Of a stretch of DNA of 64,000 bases, positions 1 through 9,022 are shown in pieces. Both the position numbers and the translations under genes were made by a program. Location of the stretch: NCBI GenBank assembly GCA_001661245.1, contig KV454015.1:62001-126000 (forward strand), in the 5' to 3' direction. Below the pieces are notes generated by a model. That model made no database searches. It was not told the DNA's origin and saw only the letters and a list, made by a program, of their open reading frames with translations. Positions within the stretch are counted from its first letter, which is position 1, and each line of letters begins with the position of its first letter. This stretch comes from Pachysolen tannophilus NRRL Y-2460. Taxonomy: Eukaryota > Ascomycota > Pichiomycetes > Alaninales > Pachysolenaceae.

Positions 1-349
1 TAGCATAATCCTCGCTTGTCATTGGTATACACTCTTTATAATTTCTTGATCCCCAAAATGAATCTTCATAAGTTGGTGCGCTCCCAGGAATCTTAACTTT
101 ACACGTTATAACACGTTCAGACGAATTCAACTCAGATAAATGATAACCAAACTGAAATGTTCCTAAACATGCAATTAATGTTGTCCAAGCCAAATGGAAA
201 GTAATCATAGAAATAGTCCTTGTCAGTTCCTCATTTATGATTTCAGCTCCATCCTCTGCTTCCGTTGAAGTTGAATGAATTTGAGATAGTGGTGTTGGTG
301 TTGGTGTTGGCACTCGAGAAGCAGATTCGTTCTCCTTGAAGAACATCAT
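1..349 (-). CDS. MFS sugar-transporter-like protein, N-terminal part (cut by window edge)
   Basis: The reverse strand opens at ATG 347-349 (a second ATG lies at 344-346) and stays open to base 1, giving about 116 residues before the window ends. A hydrophilic N-terminal stretch of about 45 residues with a short Pro-Thr repeat is followed by a first membrane helix ending in FQFGYHLSELN. That motif is what I recall from the VPS73/YBR241C branch of fungal sugar-porter-type MFS proteins, which are vacuole-linked in S. cerevisiae. The substrate is unknown. The assignment to the sugar-porter fold is reasonably safe and the VPS73 branch is less so. The rest of the gene lies outside the window. Confidence 0.6.
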   Translation of the reverse strand, partial: MMFFKENESASRVPTPTPTPLSQIHSTSTEAEDGAEIINEELTRTISMITFHLAWTTLIACLGTFQFGYHLSELNSSERVITCKVKIPGSAPTYEDSFWGSRNYKECIPMTSEDYA

Positions 350-843
350 TGAAACAATTTTTTTAGGATAGCTGAAACAAAAACTTTGAAGAAAATTAAC
401 CTATAGTTATTGATTTATATATTCATTCCTTATAAACTTACACTCCCTTCAGTCTCTTTCTCTCTTATTTTTTTTTTTTTTTCATACAGATCAACTATAA
501 ACTCCTTTTTAATACTTTATTTTTGATTTCGGGCCCCCGATGCGACCCAAATCCAGTTGCTAGATTGCTGAAGGGTTGAAAAATCCAAAGTTTCAATAGG
601 TACAGAATCGTGCATAAAGTTTCGGCTAAAATCTTCCATTAAGCGGTAGTAAAGATGAAAGATACAGATTGAGATCCAATTCAGATTATAAATATATAGC
701 AAAGAGTTGAGCTACGTTGACCATGGAATAGACTAATAATATAGAAAATTACTATTATTATAATGCAAATGATAAAATCATATACGAAACAAGGGGGGAA
801 AAAAATGAAAAATGAAGCAAGAACAAAAGAAAACTTTTTTAAA
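350..843. other. intergenic, upstream of the MFS gene
   Basis: About 490 bases lie between the start of the MFS gene and the 3' end of the permease gene, both on the reverse strand. A T-rich tract lies near 467-482 and a GGGCCC palindrome near 531. Short open frames here have no recognisable content. I see no RNA gene. Confidence 0.6.
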
Positions 844-2574
844 CTAAATAATCGGAGCAGCTGTTTCAGTGTATTCTACACCATCACCGGTCACATTATA
901 TTTTTTATTCACATAGTCGTCAATATCCACAACGTCATTTGGAACTTTAAAGAACTTGTTTTTCCAGAATCCGTCAGAATCCAATATTTCTTTGTTAACC
1001 AATTTGTAGTGACCCAATTTTGGTAAAACCAAGGCCCAAATGACCCAATAAACGAATCCTACAAAGAAAACACCCCAAGCAGCAACACAGTGGGTCCAGT
1101 ATGGCATACTAGTGTATACTGATTGTCCGTCATCAGGTGGAATATATGGAGCAATCACCAAGTATAATGATGCTAATGCGAAAAAAAAGGTAACGATAAT
1201 TGGTGATCTGATTGGTGGTTTCCATTCTATTTCTCCTCTATGAGCTCTGAAATGCAACCATAATAAACCTATAGCCACAAAGAAATTAATAATATTTAAT
1301 GGATATGAAATCAAGTTTAAAACAAAATTATAAGCATCTCCCAGGGGTGGTGCTACAATAGTGATAACACAAATTAACCAATGTTCGAATAATCCCACAA
1401 ATGGTGAATTAAATGGTCTTTGAGTAGCAAAAAGTTTGGAAAATGGTAAAACACCTTCACGACCCAATTGTTGAACAATTCTACCTTGTGAAAAGATAAC
1501 AGACATGACATTACCTAAGGCTGAAAGAGCAACAAATACAGAAATAGCCTTTTGAGCTTTTGTTCCAAAAGCAATTTTGAAAAAATCTGCAGCTATAATT
1601 TGACCCGAAGATGAAATAACATCTTTTGGTATAACTGCAAAATAAGCAATGTTAACAAACATATAAATAATTGATATAACAACTAATGCAGCAGGAGCAG
1701 AGTATTTTAAAGCTCTAACAGGGTCTTTAACTTCACTTAAAGAATAATTAACATTTGAGTATCCAATATAAGACCAAATAACGTTATATAATGCTGTGAC
1801 AATACCATAGCCAGTTGGTTTAGAACCAGAAAATGCATCAGAGAAATTGTGAGTCGGTTCATAAGTACCAGTCTTAAGACCTCCACCTAAGGCGACCCAT
1901 CCAGTTACAGAAATAACAATAATAACGGCAACTTTGAAAACACCCAATAAATTTTGTAAATACATTCCAGCTGTTACATTGACTCCATGAACCAAAAATG
2001 CAAATGAGACACATGCAATACCAATACCACGAGATGCCCATTCAGTATCATCTTTACCAGCTGCAAGTAAAATATATTCACCAAACACCACAGAGTTACC
2101 TGCTGCCCAACCTAATAATAAAATGTAAACTGCATACATACAAGTAACCATAAATTTTGGTTTCTTATATATAAATTCCAAATAATTTTTTTCTCCTCCA
2201 TTTCTTTGAAGTTGCCTTATTGGATATGAACCAAAACTAGCATAAACAAATAATCCAGCCATTGCAATAAGTGCACCAACAAACCATAAAATTAAACTTG
2301 TTCCTACAGAACCGGATAAAGTGAAAATTGTACTAGAAGTACTAAAAATACCTGTACCAACAATTCTATTTGTTACTAAGAAAACTGCAGATATATAACC
2401 AATCCTTCTTTCACCATGATCTAACTTTATTTCATCCACATTTCCTTCTTCTTTATTAGAAGAATCGTCATAACTAATATCACGCTCTTCAATTGTTTGA
2501 ATATCCGCCAAATCTCCAACAGATGTATTTGTTTTAGATGAGCTGAGCCAACTTTTTACTCCCAGAACACCCAT
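844..2574 (-). CDS. MUP1: methionine permease, MUP1 family
   Basis: This 576-residue protein has about 12 predicted membrane helices after a soluble N-terminus of some 55 residues. It belongs to the LAT branch of the APC superfamily, as yeast Mup1 (574 residues) does. The first helix carries NRIVGTGIFS (about 69-78), the substrate-contacting glycine-rich break of helix I. GGEKNYLEF follows helix II, as I recall it from Mup1/Mup3. The expected role is high-affinity methionine, and possibly cysteine, uptake at the plasma membrane. The start at 2572-2574 is the first ATG of the frame. A CTGTGGC core, the Met31/Met32 recognition core in S. cerevisiae, lies about 150 bases upstream. MUP1 and MUP3 cannot be separated by eye. 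Confidence 0.82.
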   Translation of the reverse strand: MGVLGVKSWLSSSKTNTSVGDLADIQTIEERDISYDDSSNKEEGNVDEIKLDHGERRIGYISAVFLVTNRIVGTGIFSTSSTIFTLSGSVGTSLILWFVGALIAMAGLFVYASFGSYPIRQLQRNGGEKNYLEFIYKKPKFMVTCMYAVYILLLGWAAGNSVVFGEYILLAAGKDDTEWASRGIGIACVSFAFLVHGVNVTAGMYLQNLLGVFKVAVIIVISVTGWVALGGGLKTGTYEPTHNFSDAFSGSKPTGYGIVTALYNVIWSYIGYSNVNYSLSEVKDPVRALKYSAPAALVVISIIYMFVNIAYFAVIPKDVISSSGQIIAADFFKIAFGTKAQKAISVFVALSALGNVMSVIFSQGRIVQQLGREGVLPFSKLFATQRPFNSPFVGLFEHWLICVITIVAPPLGDAYNFVLNLISYPLNIINFFVAIGLLWLHFRAHRGEIEWKPPIRSPIIVTFFFALASLYLVIAPYIPPDDGQSVYTSMPYWTHCVAAWGVFFVGFVYWVIWALVLPKLGHYKLVNKEILDSDGFWKNKFFKVPNDVVDIDDYVNKKYNVTGDGVEYTETAAPII

Positions 2575-2719
2575 ATTCTTTAACTATATAAGTTTCCAAA
2601 AATTTTATGAAACCTCTTTTATTTGATTATTAACTACTCGAAAAAAAAAATTTAATAAGTCAGCTTTCTGGTATTTATATGAACCACATAAAAGAAGCTT
2701 AAAAAGTGAAAAATATGTA

Positions 2720-2726
2720 CTGTGGC
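2720..2726 (+). promoter_or_regulatory. CTGTGGC element, candidate Met31/Met32 site
   Basis: CTGTGGC matches the core bound by the Met31/Met32 zinc-finger factors at sulfur genes in S. cerevisiae. It lies about 146 bases upstream of the methionine permease start. One short match is weak evidence; its value comes from the gene it serves. Confidence 0.35.
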
Positions 2727-3278
2727 TCATCGAGTAAAACCTTAACGGTAAACTGTATAAAGTTTTTCTTTTTCCTTTACCGTTTTTATTTTTCTTTTTC
2801 TTTTTTTCTTTTTTTAACTCTGTTCTAACTCTGCTAGTAATTGCCAACCTGAGAAGAGATTCGTTTAAATGATGCAAGTAAAAGAATGCCTCGTTACCTC
2901 TTCCTCATCATGCTGCAAAAAAAAAAAATTTTTTTCCCCATTAAGTTTCTTTTTTTTTTCACGAACTTAAATAGAAGAGGTCATCGGTAAAAAAATTTTT
3001 TTAACATTCTTCAAGAAGAGTTGCAAGTTAATTCATGCACTTTACATATGGCTGATCTTTCAGAAGAAGCCACCACTTAAATAATTCTTGTGATTTGATT
3101 CAGTTTTAGTCAAATGTTTTAACACATTTCGTCTGTTTTCAACCATAGAAGACCTAGATGCAGCTTAAAGTTTCAAGGCATTCTTCTTTGTAAGATGCGG
3201 CTAAAGAATCGCCGTTTGTAAGTCGTCATTTCTCGAGACAAAGTGAAATAATCAGCAATAAATATATCATCGATGCTT

Positions 3279-3318
3279 CAGCTACAGTTATAGTTACAGT
3301 TACAGTTACAACTACAGC
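3279..3318 (+). repeat. hexanucleotide repeat (AGTTAC-type)
   Basis: About six imperfect copies of a six-base unit (ACAGTT/AGTTAC) lie in the MUP1 to tRNA interval. It looks like a simple microsatellite with no open frame of interest. Confidence 0.6.
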
Positions 3319-3565
3319 TTCGAACAACTTGTAAAGATGGTTCTAAGCGAATACCATTATTATCTATTAATAATGTTTTTACCTAGCTCACGAGATGTTT
3401 GAAAAAAAATTTTTTCTAGGTGTTTGTATGTAGTATGTAGTATATGCGCTTTGATGATTAATACTTCTTCACAGGAAACTAGTTTACGGACACAAATAAT
3501 TTTTCCGGAGATTCCTGCAATAATCATGTAAAAAGGTCAGCAGCTACAACATCTCCCAACTAAAA

Positions 3566-3636
3566 GCGCAAATGGTTTAGTGGTAAAATCCAACGTTGCC
3601 ATCGTTGGGCCCCCGGTTCGATTCCGGGTTTGCGCA
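3566..3636 (+). tRNA. tRNA-Gly (anticodon GCC)
   Basis: The 71-base cloverleaf has acceptor stem GCGCAAA (3566-3572) pairing with TTTGCGC (3629-3635) and discriminator A at 3636. The anticodon stem CAACG/CGTTG encloses TTGCCAT, giving anticodon GCC. The T arm reads CCGGTTCGATTCCGG, which is also a canonical B box. There is no intron, and CCA is not encoded, as expected for a eukaryote. A TTTT run directly follows and would terminate RNA polymerase III. Confidence 0.97.
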
Positions 3637-3703
3637 TTTTCTTTTTTAATTTATTTAATTTTTAAAAATATTATTAATATTATTGTTATTATCATTTTTC
3701 CAA

Positions 3704-3718
3704 TTTCCACTGTGGAAA
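3704..3718. promoter_or_regulatory. 15-bp palindrome containing CTGTGG, upstream of FMO1
   Basis: TTTCCAC-T-GTGGAAA is a perfect inverted repeat around one central base. It lies about 147 bases upstream of the FMO1 start and contains CTGTGG, the same core found in front of MUP1. A dimeric factor site is an inference. Confidence 0.4.
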
Positions 3719-3864
3719 TATGCAGTCTTTATACTGTGTGTGTGTTCTGCCGATAATATACAAATATAAGACCATTCATTGTCTTTTTCTTTTTTTGGGT
3801 TGTGAAATTTATCTTATTTGAAGTATGAGCTGAATTTAAAAAATTGATTATCATTTGTATTTAG

Positions 3865-5226
3865 ATGCTGTTGAAAATTCCGAAATTTAAGAGAATCGCA
3901 ATTGTTGGTGCAGGACCTTTTGGACTAGCTGCAGCTAGAGCGTTATCTGAAGAATCAAAATTTTACAAGTTTGATAAGATTACTCTTTATGAGAAGACGT
4001 CTAAAGTTGGTGGTTTATGGAACTACAATAAGGATGAAAAAAAGGGTGATGATGTTTCGCCAATGTATGAATTTTTAGAGACTAATATACTATGTGAGAT
4101 TATGAGGTATAATAATCATCCTTTTGCAAATGAAAATGAAATTACATTTCCTCCAAGAGAACATGTTCTGAACTATTTAAAAAGCTATGCTGATAAATAT
4201 ATAAATACTGATAATATCACAATGTCATTCAATAGTAAAGTTGAATCTGTTGTGAAGAAAAATCATCTTGAGTGGGAAGTTGTTTCTACCAATTTGTTGA
4301 CAGGTGTAGTTTCTACAGAATTATTTGATGCAGTTGTCATTGCTAACGGTCATTTTGAGAAGCCATATATTCCAAAAGTAAACGGATTAGATAATTGGGA
4401 TTCTGATTGTATTATTCATGCCAAAAATTTTAAAAATGCTGATGATTACAAAAATAAGCTGGTATTAATTGTAGGAGATTCATCAAGTGGCGTGGATATA
4501 TCTACGCAATTAATTACTACTGCCAAGATCATATATGTTAGTTACAATTGTTCTTTAAGTGAGGTTGAAACAACGAAATCCAATGAGAATAAATTCATCA
4601 AGAGATTGGGAAAAATTATTAAATACGATTATAATGATGGCAGATCTATTATAACAGTGGATGGTGATAATATTAAAGATATTGATAATATTATTTTTTG
4701 TACTGGCTACTTGTATCATTTACCATTTTTGAATTTGTATAACAAACCAGATGATCCTTACCACTTATTAGATTCTAACTGTGATAGAGTTTATAATTTA
4801 TATAAACAATTCATCTATATTCCTGATCCTACATTATTTTTATTAGGCTTACCAATGAATGTTATTCCCTTTTCATTTGGTGAATCACAATCTGCGATAA
4901 TGGTCAGATTGTTGAGTGGTAGATTATCTTTACCAACAAAGAAAGAAATGTATCAAGATTTAGCCAATGAGGAAAAAAAACATGCAGAGATGGGGGTTTC
5001 TTATCATCAACATGCAAAACTTCTTGACGTAGAATATTGTAAAGATTTACAACTGTGGATAGATGAATCAGGAACTCACAAAGGTTTTAATGCTGAAATT
5101 TGGGACAAAGATAGAACTGAACTTCGAAAAAATACTGCAGCTATTAAAAATGAAAGACTAACTCGAATTACAAGTCATGCTTTAAAGTTAAGGCAGAATG
5201 GTGAAAGTTTCAAGTTACTTCAATAG
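3865..5226 (+). CDS. FMO1: flavin-containing monooxygenase
   Basis: The protein has 453 residues against 432 in S. cerevisiae Fmo1. The FAD-binding Rossmann motif GAGPFG is at 15-20 and the NADPH-binding motif VGDSSSG at 203-209. The block around YEFLETNI matches the YDHLETNI segment of yeast Fmo1. FYLWNY-type flavin contacts (GGLWNY) and a late TGYLYHLPF segment fit the family. Yeast Fmo1 oxidises thiols such as glutathione with O2 and NADPH on the ER membrane and so supports an oxidising ER lumen. I see no C-terminal membrane anchor. The start is the first ATG, 229 bases after the tRNA gene. Confidence 0.88.
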   Translation: MLLKIPKFKRIAIVGAGPFGLAAARALSEESKFYKFDKITLYEKTSKVGGLWNYNKDEKKGDDVSPMYEFLETNILCEIMRYNNHPFANENEITFPPREHVLNYLKSYADKYINTDNITMSFNSKVESVVKKNHLEWEVVSTNLLTGVVSTELFDAVVIANGHFEKPYIPKVNGLDNWDSDCIIHAKNFKNADDYKNKLVLIVGDSSSGVDISTQLITTAKIIYVSYNCSLSEVETTKSNENKFIKRLGKIIKYDYNDGRSIITVDGDNIKDIDNIIFCTGYLYHLPFLNLYNKPDDPYHLLDSNCDRVYNLYKQFIYIPDPTLFLLGLPMNVIPFSFGESQSAIMVRLLSGRLSLPTKKEMYQDLANEEKKHAEMGVSYHQHAKLLDVEYCKDLQLWIDESGTHKGFNAEIWDKDRTELRKNTAAIKNERLTRITSHALKLRQNGESFKLLQ

Positions 5227-5454
5227 ATACGATTTTCCTTTAAAAGGAATATTGAAATATATATACATATATATATATATATATAATGTATGAAATTAGT
5301 TTAGAAAAAAGAAAAAAAATTAAAAAACAAAGGAAAAAAATATATGATATAAACTCCCACCAAGTGTTGAACCAAGAATAATCATAGACATACTATACCT
5401 ATGTATTATGTATCATTTCAAATAAAACCCTGAGCCAGAGCTAAAAATAATAAA

Positions 5455-5495
<41 letters not shown>

Positions 5496-5609
5496 ATAAA
5501 TATAGGAGTTCATATATCAAGAAAGGTTGCAAAAAGATCCCCGCCAACCGACATTCAAAAAACAAAAACCATCAGTTTTAAAAAAAAAAAAAAAAATATA
5601 AAAAAAAGA
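5227..5609. other. intergenic between convergent genes, with A37 run
   Basis: This is the 3' space shared by FMO1 and the ATG33-like gene. It holds a (TA)n tract near 5260-5285, an uninterrupted A run at 5457-5493 and another A run near 5581. No gene is visible. Confidence 0.7.
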
Positions 5610-6257
5610 TTAATATTTATCACCGATCAAGCCAACTGTAGAAATCAGGAAAGCAAAACCAATAATACCTGTGATAATTTTATAATTGTATTGAACTTTC
5701 TTCAAATCCAAAGTTGCTTCTTTTTTTATTATAGCATGAGCAACTTCATCTTCAACGTCTCCTTCATCTTCATCTTCCTGTGAAGTGCTACTGGCGATAT
5801 CCTGGTAGATGGAGTTATCCAAAGATGATTGAAATTCTTTTTTCTCCTTTGATCCATCATTTTTTTGATTTTTTTTCTTTAAAGTTGGGATAGCAGCTTC
5901 TTTTTCCTTTATAGCAAGTAATTTTTTTTCAACTGAGAAATTTTTAAACAGATAATAAACAAGACTAATTGGAAATCCAACTGCTGCATAAATTAAATAA
6001 GGATGTTGACCTCTTGTTGGAGATTGGAAAAAACCTAATAATAATGAACTAGTTGCTAATGAACCAAATGAAAGTAACAGGAACCTAGCTTTATAAATCA
6101 ACCCAATAATTGCATTAGCAAAATTTGTTACTGAATACTCATCATTTTTAGAAATCAAATTTGGTAACAGCTTCAACGAAATTATACCGGCAGTACCAGT
6201 TGCAAGACCTAATGAAGCAGTCCCAATGACTTTAATTGTTGTAATACATTTACCCAT
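5610..6257 (-). CDS. ATG33: ATG33/SCM4-family mitochondrial outer-membrane protein
   Basis: The predicted protein has 215 residues and starts at the ATG at 6255-6257 (MGKCITTIKV); the frame upstream of it has no ATG. Three hydrophobic segments lie in the first 110 residues and a fourth near the C-terminus (about 190-212), with a charged, acidic linker between. QHPYLIYAAVGFP near residue 95 resembles the RHPYLLYG segment of S. cerevisiae Atg33, and the final ITGIIGFAFLISTVGLIGD resembles its last helix. Atg33 acts in mitophagy; its paralogue Scm4 is poorly understood. Family membership is likely, but the choice between ATG33 and SCM4 is not resolved. Confidence 0.62.
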   Translation of the reverse strand: MGKCITTIKVIGTASLGLATGTAGIISLKLLPNLISKNDEYSVTNFANAIIGLIYKARFLLLSFGSLATSSLLLGFFQSPTRGQHPYLIYAAVGFPISLVYYLFKNFSVEKKLLAIKEKEAAIPTLKKKNQKNDGSKEKKEFQSSLDNSIYQDIASSTSQEDEDEGDVEDEVAHAIIKKEATLDLKKVQYNYKIITGIIGFAFLISTVGLIGDKY

Positions 6258-7446
6258 TATGAACTCCACAACAATAACAATAATAATAAGAACTTAAAAC
6301 AACAAGTAAATAAAAAAAAAAAAAAAAAAAAAATTTTACGATAAATTTAATATGAAAATTGTCCAATAAAGAAATTCTTAGTTCACGAAATGATTATTAT
6401 TCTGATATCTTGAACAATATTTATATAAAATATTTATACAAGATAATAATGATGATAGTGATAAAACAAGATTTAATACTATTCAGAGGCGCACCTTACT
6501 TACAATTTAGGCTCTGTGGAACAACTAAATATTTTAATAGAAATTTAATGACACGTAAACTCTTGTATAAAGGAGACTTGCGGACGAAAGCCGGTGAGAA
6601 ACAGGCCAAAAAAACAAAAGAGAAAGAGAAAGAGACAGGAAAAAGAAAGAGAAAAAAAATCTGCCATTTGCTTTTTCTTTTATTACGTACTTTTGATATA
6701 TTACAAACGACTGTTGTGTTTTTTGCACTACTTTATTTTTTAATTTTAATGCGCACTACCATTCAAATAGTGGTTCTTGCACTACTGTTTGATTTCCAAT
6801 TTTCCAATTTTCCACTACTTGCTTTTGTATATATATATATAATGCAGGTATTAAACTAAGTAACCAACTAAAATAGTACGAAACAAGATTAAACAAGACT
6901 CTTTCCATAAAATAAACTTTTTCTTACTATTTATTGTTTTAAAAATGCTCCGAACATCCAGTAGTCATTCTTTCTAAATAATACCGTAAAATGGATTCTG
7001 AAATCATTATTGTAGTTTTAATCAATACTTAGTGGTGCCGTTAGTCGTGCCGTTAGTCGTGGCGCCGTGCTGGAGCTTACCACTTTTTGCTCCGACTTGC
7101 CTGCGACTTGCCTGCAAACGGCCTGTGAGCGGCCTGTCAACGGCCTGCGTAAATCCAGTACTGAATCATACGTCAACATTCGACGGGCCTGTAATAGGAG
7201 AACTCTTTTTTTTTTTCTTTGACTCATTGAAATTTTTCACTTTTTTTTTTTTTCGTCTCTTCGATGATTTTGACCACTGTAGTTTCTTCAATATATATTT
7301 CACACCATTCCCCATAAGGTTATTATTAGCTTTAATTTTTTTTTTTTCTTTTTTTCTTTTCTTCTTCTTTTTTTTCTTTGATTTATATACAATTGTATTG
7401 ATTTAATATCTTATACTTTAGAAAAAAAAAGAATACTAAAATAGAA
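6258..7446. promoter_or_regulatory. divergent promoter region of ATG33-like and ILV5, with GC-rich repeat island
   Basis: About 1.2 kb contains three copies of GCACTAC (6725-6731, 6753-6759, 6779-6785) and an unusually GC-rich stretch at about 7030-7150. In the island CCGTTAGTCGTG occurs twice, CTTGCCTGC occurs twice, and CGGCCTG occurs three times with starts at 7119, 7130 and 7141, exactly 11 bases apart. T-rich tracts run from there to the ILV5 start. CGG repeats in helical phase are typical targets of Zn2Cys6 factors; Leu3 regulates ILV5 in S. cerevisiae, but its usual CCGG-N2-CCGG site is not present. The open frame 6359-6859 lacks an ATG start and a recognisable fold. Confidence 0.5.
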
Positions 7447-8667
7447 ATGTCATTTAGAAGTAATTCTATCAAATTAGTACGTGCTGCTGTTGCTGCTAAC
7501 TCACGTGTTGGCTCTGCTCCATCAAGAAGAGCTTTGTCAGCTTTGGCTTCTGCTGCTGCTTCTCGTCCATCTGTTGCAAAGTCAGCTTCAGGTGTTGCTC
7601 CATTGGTTGCATCAAGAGGACTTAAAACTATTAACTTTGGAGGTGTTGAAGAAATTGTTCATGAAAGAGCTGATTGGCCAAGAGAAAAATTATTAAACTA
7701 TTTTAAAGATGATACTTTAGCCTTAATTGGTTATGGATCTCAAGGTTATGGTCAAGGTTTAAACTTGAGAGATAATGGTTTAAATGTTATCATTGGTGTT
7801 AGAAAAGGTGGTAAATCATGGGAAGCTGCTCAAGCTGATGGTTGGATCCCAGGTGAAAATTTATTTGATGTTAATGAAGCTATTAAAAAGGGTACAATTG
7901 TTATGAATTTATTATCAGATGCTGCTCAATCTGAAACTTGGCCATCAATTAAACCTTTATTAACAAAAGGTAAAACTTTATATTTCTCACATGGATTTTC
8001 TCCAGTTTTTAAAAATTTAACAAAAGTTGATCCTCCAAGTGATATTGATGTTATCTTGGCTGCTCCAAAAGGTTCAGGTAGAACTGTTAGAAGTTTATTC
8101 AAAGAAGGTAGAGGTATTAACTCTTCTTACGCTGTATGGAACGATGTCACAGGTAAAGCTGAAGAAAAAGCTATTGCCTTGGCAGTTGCTATTGGTTCTG
8201 GTTACGTTTACCAAACCACTTTTGAAAGAGAAGTTAACTCTGATTTATACGGTGAAAGAGGTTGTTTAATGGGTGGTATCCATGGTATGTTCTTAGCTCA
8301 ATACGAAGTTTTAAGAGAAAATGGACACACCCCATCAGAAGCTTTCAATGAAACCGTCGAAGAAGCTACTCAATCCTTGTATCCATTGATTGGTAAATAC
8401 GGTATGGATTATATGTACGATGCTTGCTCAACCACTGCTAGAAGAGGTGCTTTGGATTGGTACCCAAGATTTAAAGATGCTTTGAAACCAGTCTTTGAAG
8501 ATTTATATGAATCCGTCAAGAACGGTACTGAAACACAAAGATCTTTGGATTTCAACTCTCAATCTGATTACCGTGAGAAATTAGAACAAGAGTTATCTAC
8601 AATTAGAAACATGGAAATCTGGAGAGTTGGTAAAGAAGTAAGAAAGTTACGTCCAGAAAATAATTAA
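7447..8667 (+). CDS. ILV5: ketol-acid reductoisomerase, mitochondrial
   Basis: The 406-residue class I enzyme (S. cerevisiae 395) converts acetohydroxy acids to dihydroxy acids in valine, leucine and isoleucine synthesis, with NADPH and Mg2+, in the mitochondrial matrix. An Ala/Ser/Arg-rich presequence of about 55 residues precedes the mature protein. The NADPH-binding motif GYGSQGYGQG begins near residue 95. GCLMGGIHG and the downstream helix DACSTTARRGALDWYPRF carry the metal- and substrate-binding region, all as I recall from yeast Ilv5. Yeast Ilv5 also helps to stabilise mtDNA. Codon use is strongly biased toward the TTA/GGT/AGA set expected of a highly expressed yeast gene. Confidence 0.98.
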   Translation: MSFRSNSIKLVRAAVAANSRVGSAPSRRALSALASAAASRPSVAKSASGVAPLVASRGLKTINFGGVEEIVHERADWPREKLLNYFKDDTLALIGYGSQGYGQGLNLRDNGLNVIIGVRKGGKSWEAAQADGWIPGENLFDVNEAIKKGTIVMNLLSDAAQSETWPSIKPLLTKGKTLYFSHGFSPVFKNLTKVDPPSDIDVILAAPKGSGRTVRSLFKEGRGINSSYAVWNDVTGKAEEKAIALAVAIGSGYVYQTTFEREVNSDLYGERGCLMGGIHGMFLAQYEVLRENGHTPSEAFNETVEEATQSLYPLIGKYGMDYMYDACSTTARRGALDWYPRFKDALKPVFEDLYESVKNGTETQRSLDFNSQSDYREKLEQELSTIRNMEIWRVGKEVRKLRPENN

Positions 8668-9022
8668 AACTTTTAATGTTTTATAAAAATTTTCAGTTTT
8701 CTTGCTTCCTTCCTTCCATTTGATTTTTCTTTTTTTTTTTGTTTTTTATTTTTATTATTATATTATTTTTTTGATGTATTTTGTTCATAATGGTCTTTTC
8801 AGAATGACTTAATGATGTTATTTTTTTACTTCTTAGCTTGCAAATAAGTGAAGCTATTAAAAAAAAAAAAAAAAAAAATTCTTTTTACTATTACTGTTGT
8901 CGGGAAATTTGGTTATTTATTTTTTATATAGCATATATTTGATTGAACGTTTTTGTTTAATGAATAAACAAGTTCAAACTTAATTTTCATATTTATTAGA
9001 TTGAAAAAAAGAGATAAAACTC
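8668..9022. other. intergenic between convergent genes
   Basis: About 350 AT-rich bases with long T and A tracts form the shared 3' space of ILV5 and the HIT-domain gene. I see nothing else. Confidence 0.7.

Larger units (their letters stand above)
2575..3565. other. intergenic, MUP1 promoter side
   Basis: Nearly 1 kb lies between the divergent permease start and the tRNA gene. It holds poly(A)/poly(T) tracts, a CTGTGGC element (2720-2726) and a short hexamer repeat of AGTTAC type (about 3279-3318). The open frame at 2605-2877 is lysine-rich low complexity and is not convincing as a gene. Confidence 0.6.

Noticed and set aside
6359-6859. 166-codon open frame between ATG33-like and ILV5
   Set aside because: It begins without ATG, is full of Lys/Arg and Phe/Leu low complexity, and covers divergent promoter DNA. 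No fold or motif is recognisable.
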